The notes under the pieces were generated by a model. That model was not told the origin of the DNA, ran no database searches, and saw only the letters and a list, made by a program, of their open reading frames with translations. From contig CBFGZI010000002.1 in the NCBI GenBank assembly GCA_965653225.1, forward strand, positions 10,211 to 74,210: a stretch of DNA of 64,000 nt, in the 5' to 3' direction. Position 1 is the first letter of the stretch, and the number at the start of each line of letters is the position of its first letter. Shown here in pieces: positions 61,338 through 64,000 of this stretch. Made by a program: the position numbers and the translations under genes. This stretch comes from JALZDI01 sp965653225. GTDB taxonomy: Bacteria; Actinomycetota; Actinomycetes; Propionibacteriales; Nocardioidaceae.

Positions 61338-62498
61338 CTACTCGTAGTAGAGCTTCTGCGGGCCGGGGTAGACCCACGACAGCGCGTCGCGGAGCCGGTC
61401 GCGCCAGTTCTCCCAGCTGTGGCCGTCACGGGCCTCGACGTAACGCACGTCCATGCCGGCCGACTCGAACACCGGCACCATCGAGCGGTTGCGCACGATC
61501 AGCGGCTCGTAGACACCGCAGCTCACGAACAGCCGGTCGGCCACCCGGGTCGGGTTCTCCCGGTAGGCGTTGACGAACTCCACGACGGGGTCGAACACCT
61601 CGCCGCCGCCGTGGTCGGTGCCGATGTCGGTGAACACGAACGACCCCGACATCAGCACCAGGCTCCCGTACGTCTCGGGCGAGCGGTACGCCGTTGACAA
61701 CGACGCCACCGCCCCGAAGCTCGAACCGAGCAGACAGCGCCCGGCGCGCTGCCCGACCAGCGGCAGCTCGACCTCCAGTCGCGGCAGCAGCTCGCCGGTG
61801 ACGAACTGCGCGTGCTCGGGCGAGTTGGCGTACTCGGTCAGCCGCTGCTGCGGGTGTACGAACGCCACTATCGTCTCGGCGACGTCAAGTCGGTGGATCA
61901 GGTTGTCGAGCACCACCTTGGCCGCGGCGTACTGCAGGAAGTCGCCGCCGTCGTGCACCACCAGCAACGGGTACGACGCGGTGCGGCGGAAGCGCGCCGG
62001 CAGGTACAGCGTGACCGGGCAGTCGCGGCCGAGTGCCTCGCTGGCCACGACCAGGTCGGCCAGCTCCCCCTCGCGCGCCTCCGGGTCGGGCAGCACCCAG
62101 TCGGGCGTCTGGTAGCCGTGCGCCATGCACACCGACGAGCTGCCGACCGGGCTGTGCGCGAGCTTGGGGTTCAGCGGGTCGTTGAAGCGCTCGTGGTGCT
62201 CGCCCCGGGTGACCTCGAGCTGGTAGTCCACGCGCGAGCCCTCGGGAAGCTCGAGCACGAGGTACCACAGGTCGGTGTCGGCGACCCGCCGGAGCGGGAT
62301 GCGCTCCGGGAGCTCGACGATCCGGTGCACCACGTGCACCTCGTCGGCCTCGCCACGGAACAGGAACGTGCACCGCGCGCCCTCGACGACCGGGACCTCG
62401 TGCTCGGCCAGGAACCTGTCGACCGCGGCGTCGTCGACGGGGTGCTCGAGCAGCCGGTTGATGGCCAGGTTGCGCGGTGACAGCTCGGTTGCGGTCAT
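61338..62498 (-). CDS. Enterochelin-esterase-like (Fes family) alpha/beta hydrolase
   Basis: 386 residues in two parts: an N-terminal beta-sandwich of the Fes type (about 35-150, with GARCTFLFRGEADEVHVV) and a C-terminal esterase D-like alpha/beta domain. Nucleophile serine in CLLGSSFGAVASL, histidine in RDGHSWENWRDRL. No signal peptide, so it acts in the cytoplasm. It is last of a three-gene run: four-base overlap (ATGA) with the S51-like gene. Siderophore genes are not present, so the substrate may be another ester or amide. Confidence 0.83.
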   Translation of the reverse strand: MTATELSPRNLAINRLLEHPVDDAAVDRFLAEHEVPVVEGARCTFLFRGEADEVHVVHRIVELPERIPLRRVADTDLWYLVLELPEGSRVDYQLEVTRGEHHERFNDPLNPKLAHSPVGSSSVCMAHGYQTPDWVLPDPEAREGELADLVVASEALGRDCPVTLYLPARFRRTASYPLLVVHDGGDFLQYAAAKVVLDNLIHRLDVAETIVAFVHPQQRLTEYANSPEHAQFVTGELLPRLEVELPLVGQRAGRCLLGSSFGAVASLSTAYRSPETYGSLVLMSGSFVFTDIGTDHGGGEVFDPVVEFVNAYRENPTRVADRLFVSCGVYEPLIVRNRSMVPVFESAGMDVRYVEARDGHSWENWRDRLRDALSWVYPGPQKLYYE

Positions 62499-63424
62499 GC
62501 GGCTGCCGCCAGCGTGGTGACGTGCCCGTCGGCGTCCACCACGCTCGCGTCAGGCGGGAGCCCGCCGTCCGCGGTCAGGTCGACCCGCACCCCGTCGTCG
62601 AGCACGACGCACCGCGCCGGCGCGAACCGACGAGACAGCACCGACATGCGAGTGCTGTCGTCGAGGAACAGCCGGCGCCGGGCGTGCGGCAGCAGGACCA
62701 GCCCCGGCAGCACGCCGATCCCCTCGTCGAACACCTCCGGTTGCGCGGGCCCCTGCGGAGCGTTGTCGTGGAACAGCACCACGCGCTCGGTCAGGGCCAT
62801 CGCGCCCGCCGACCAGGCGACGAGGCGCTCCGGCAGGTACGGCTCGACGTGGAACAGGTGCAGCACCCGGACGAGCACGTCCACGTGGCCGCCGGCGACG
62901 ACCAGCGCCGCAGCGGACTCCAGGGTCTTCTGCACCGCAGCACGGTGCTCGGCGACGACGTCACGCTCCTGCGGACGCCACGCGTCGTAGAACGCCTGGT
63001 GCACCTCCTGCACCCGAGCCACATGCTGCCGGTCGACGAAGTTGACCACGCCGAGCGAGTCGGCCAGCGCGGCCTCGCGAGTGCGCGGGTGCCCGTCCGT
63101 GCGCTGCGCGACCGCGTACGTGGCTCGCAGCGCGTGGTCGAGCTGAGTGAGGTACAGCTGTTGCAGCTCGTCGAGCACGGTGCGGTGCTCGCGCTCGGCG
63201 ACGGCGTACTCCCCGTCGCGGTCGAGGACGTCCAGCCAGCGTTCGTACAGCCCGAGGTTGACCGAGCGGCCCGACAGCAGCTCGTCGAGCTCGTCGTCGT
63301 CGCGCTCGCGCTCCTGCCACCCTGCGGTCACGGTCGCGACGGGGGCGTCGCCTCCACCCACATGCAGCACCCTGTCGAGCGTGGGCCGGCGCTGCGGACC
63401 CAGCAGGGTGACGGCACGGTTCAC
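62495..63424 (-). CDS. S51/cyanophycinase-like class I glutamine amidotransferase fold protein
   Basis: 309 residues. The first half is unlike known domains and mostly helical. The second half has the flavodoxin-like fold of peptidase E/cyanophycinase: VAGGHVDVL at 177-185 (GG-x position) and the nucleophile elbow AWSAGAMALTE with S205. H247 in LPHARRR may serve as the triad histidine. S51 enzymes cleave beta-Asp or Asp-rich peptides. GTG start and stop are each in four-base overlap with its neighbours. Similarity is by motif only. Confidence 0.65.
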   Translation of the reverse strand: MNRAVTLLGPQRRPTLDRVLHVGGGDAPVATVTAGWQERERDDDELDELLSGRSVNLGLYERWLDVLDRDGEYAVAEREHRTVLDELQQLYLTQLDHALRATYAVAQRTDGHPRTREAALADSLGVVNFVDRQHVARVQEVHQAFYDAWRPQERDVVAEHRAAVQKTLESAAALVVAGGHVDVLVRVLHLFHVEPYLPERLVAWSAGAMALTERVVLFHDNAPQGPAQPEVFDEGIGVLPGLVLLPHARRRLFLDDSTRMSVLSRRFAPARCVVLDDGVRVDLTADGGLPPDASVVDADGHVTTLAAAA

Positions 63425-64000
63425 GCGGCGTGCACCTGGACGGTCCGGCCGACGTCGTCGAGCATCCCGCGCAGCGCGTCGTAGTCAGGGTGACGCAAAC
63501 GCACGTACGCGTTGGCCATGTAGCCCGCCTCCGGCGGCTGCGTGGGAGTCCCAGGATCGGGCAGATGCACGTCGATGACCCACTCCCCGTGCCGGGCCTG
63601 GATCTCGTCGAGCCCGGAGTAGCCGCTGATGTTGCCGTCGCGGTCGGGCCGCAGCGCGACGATGCCGCTGGCGAACCGTCGCGACGGTTTGGTCGACGCG
63701 CCGCCGTGCACGATCGCGTTGGCCCACTCTCGATAGAGGTCGAGATCGTTGCCGGCGGAGTACAGGTCCCACGCGCCGACACCGGGCGGACGGCAGCCGA
63801 TCTCGGAGAACTTCAGCCCCTTCGGGCCGAAGAACCACTCCATGTGGGTCGCGCTGGTGCCGATGCCCAGCGCCTCGTTGACGCGCTGCCCGAGCTCGCG
63901 CAGCTGCTGGTAGTCGCCGACCGAGTCGACCCGGTTGGTCGAGACGAACTGCGGCGAGATCCAGCGGGTGCGCATCGCCTCGAGCACGTTGGGGTAGTAG
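63421..64000 (-). CDS. ATP-grasp domain ligase, N-terminus outside the window
   Basis: The last 192 codons of a longer gene, running off the right edge. The metal/ATP-binding motif KFSEIGCRPPGVGAWDLYSA is the ATP-grasp E-x3-R-x2-G element; before it, THMEWFFGPKG. The final 60 residues form a C-terminal lid-like domain. ATP-grasp enzymes join a carboxylate to an amine or thiol. Its stop overlaps the S51-like gene by four bases. Confidence 0.8.
   Translation of the reverse strand, partial: YYPNVLEAMRTRWISPQFVSTNRVDSVGDYQQLRELGQRVNEALGIGTSATHMEWFFGPKGLKFSEIGCRPPGVGAWDLYSAGNDLDLYREWANAIVHGGASTKPSRRFASGIVALRPDRDGNISGYSGLDEIQARHGEWVIDVHLPDPGTPTQPPEAGYMANAYVRLRHPDYDALRGMLDDVGRTVQVHAA

Overview
The window is a very GC-rich stretch of actinobacterial chromosome, densely packed with housekeeping genes and free of insertion sequences, prophage genes and CRISPR arrays. 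Actinobacterial markers include WhiB1, a PdtaS-type kinase, the RsrA/SigR thiol-stress pair, a Kgd-type 2-oxoglutarate decarboxylase, nickel superoxide dismutase with its processing protease, an Rpf-type muralytic protein and the 24-residue ribosomal protein bL37. The gene order matches Mycobacterium tuberculosis over long stretches. atpF and atpH are separate genes, unlike the fused b-delta subunit of mycobacteria, so a non-mycobacterial lineage fits better, perhaps Nocardioidaceae-like (tentative).

Positions 1-21,200, almost all on the minus strand: the F1Fo ATP synthase operon (atpD, cut by the left edge, back to two small atpI/atpZ-type genes), then wecA, a Sua5/TsaC gene, prmC, prfA, rpmE, rho, thrB, thrC, hom, lysA, argS and a stand-alone receiver protein, followed by tRNA-Arg(CCG) on the plus strand. 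This couples energy metabolism, translation termination, transcription termination and the aspartate-family amino acid pathway.

Positions 21,400-32,500: an LCP-family cell-wall ligase with a lipoprotein, the large kgd gene, a small DUF6104 gene, an MDR oxidoreductase, malic enzyme, a three-gene polar amino acid ABC importer, and the sodX/sodN pair.

Positions 33,100-51,400: a SigF-type sigma factor with its anti-sigma partner, whiB1, pdtaS, DUF2785, a DUF3311/solute-sodium symporter pair with an IlvG-like enzyme, an exported peptidase, bL37, rsrA/sigR with a matching autoregulatory promoter, an SRAP protein, aroA-rsgA, hisN and a CBS protein.

Positions 51,450-58,740: a copper island (S4 protein, CopD/CtaG fusion, CopC, CDF transporter, CopA ATPase, CopZ chaperone, CsoR), with two CsoR-type operators separating it from a divergent DUF4396 membrane gene.

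Positions 58,750-64,000: a small hypothetical gene, a 46-bp tandem repeat, a secreted DUF1906-like protein, a c-di-AMP (ydaO-type) riboswitch in front of an rpf gene, and a tightly coupled three-gene module (ATP-grasp ligase cut by the right edge, S51/cyanophycinase-like protein, Fes-like esterase). That last module is the least explained and the best candidate for an undescribed system.
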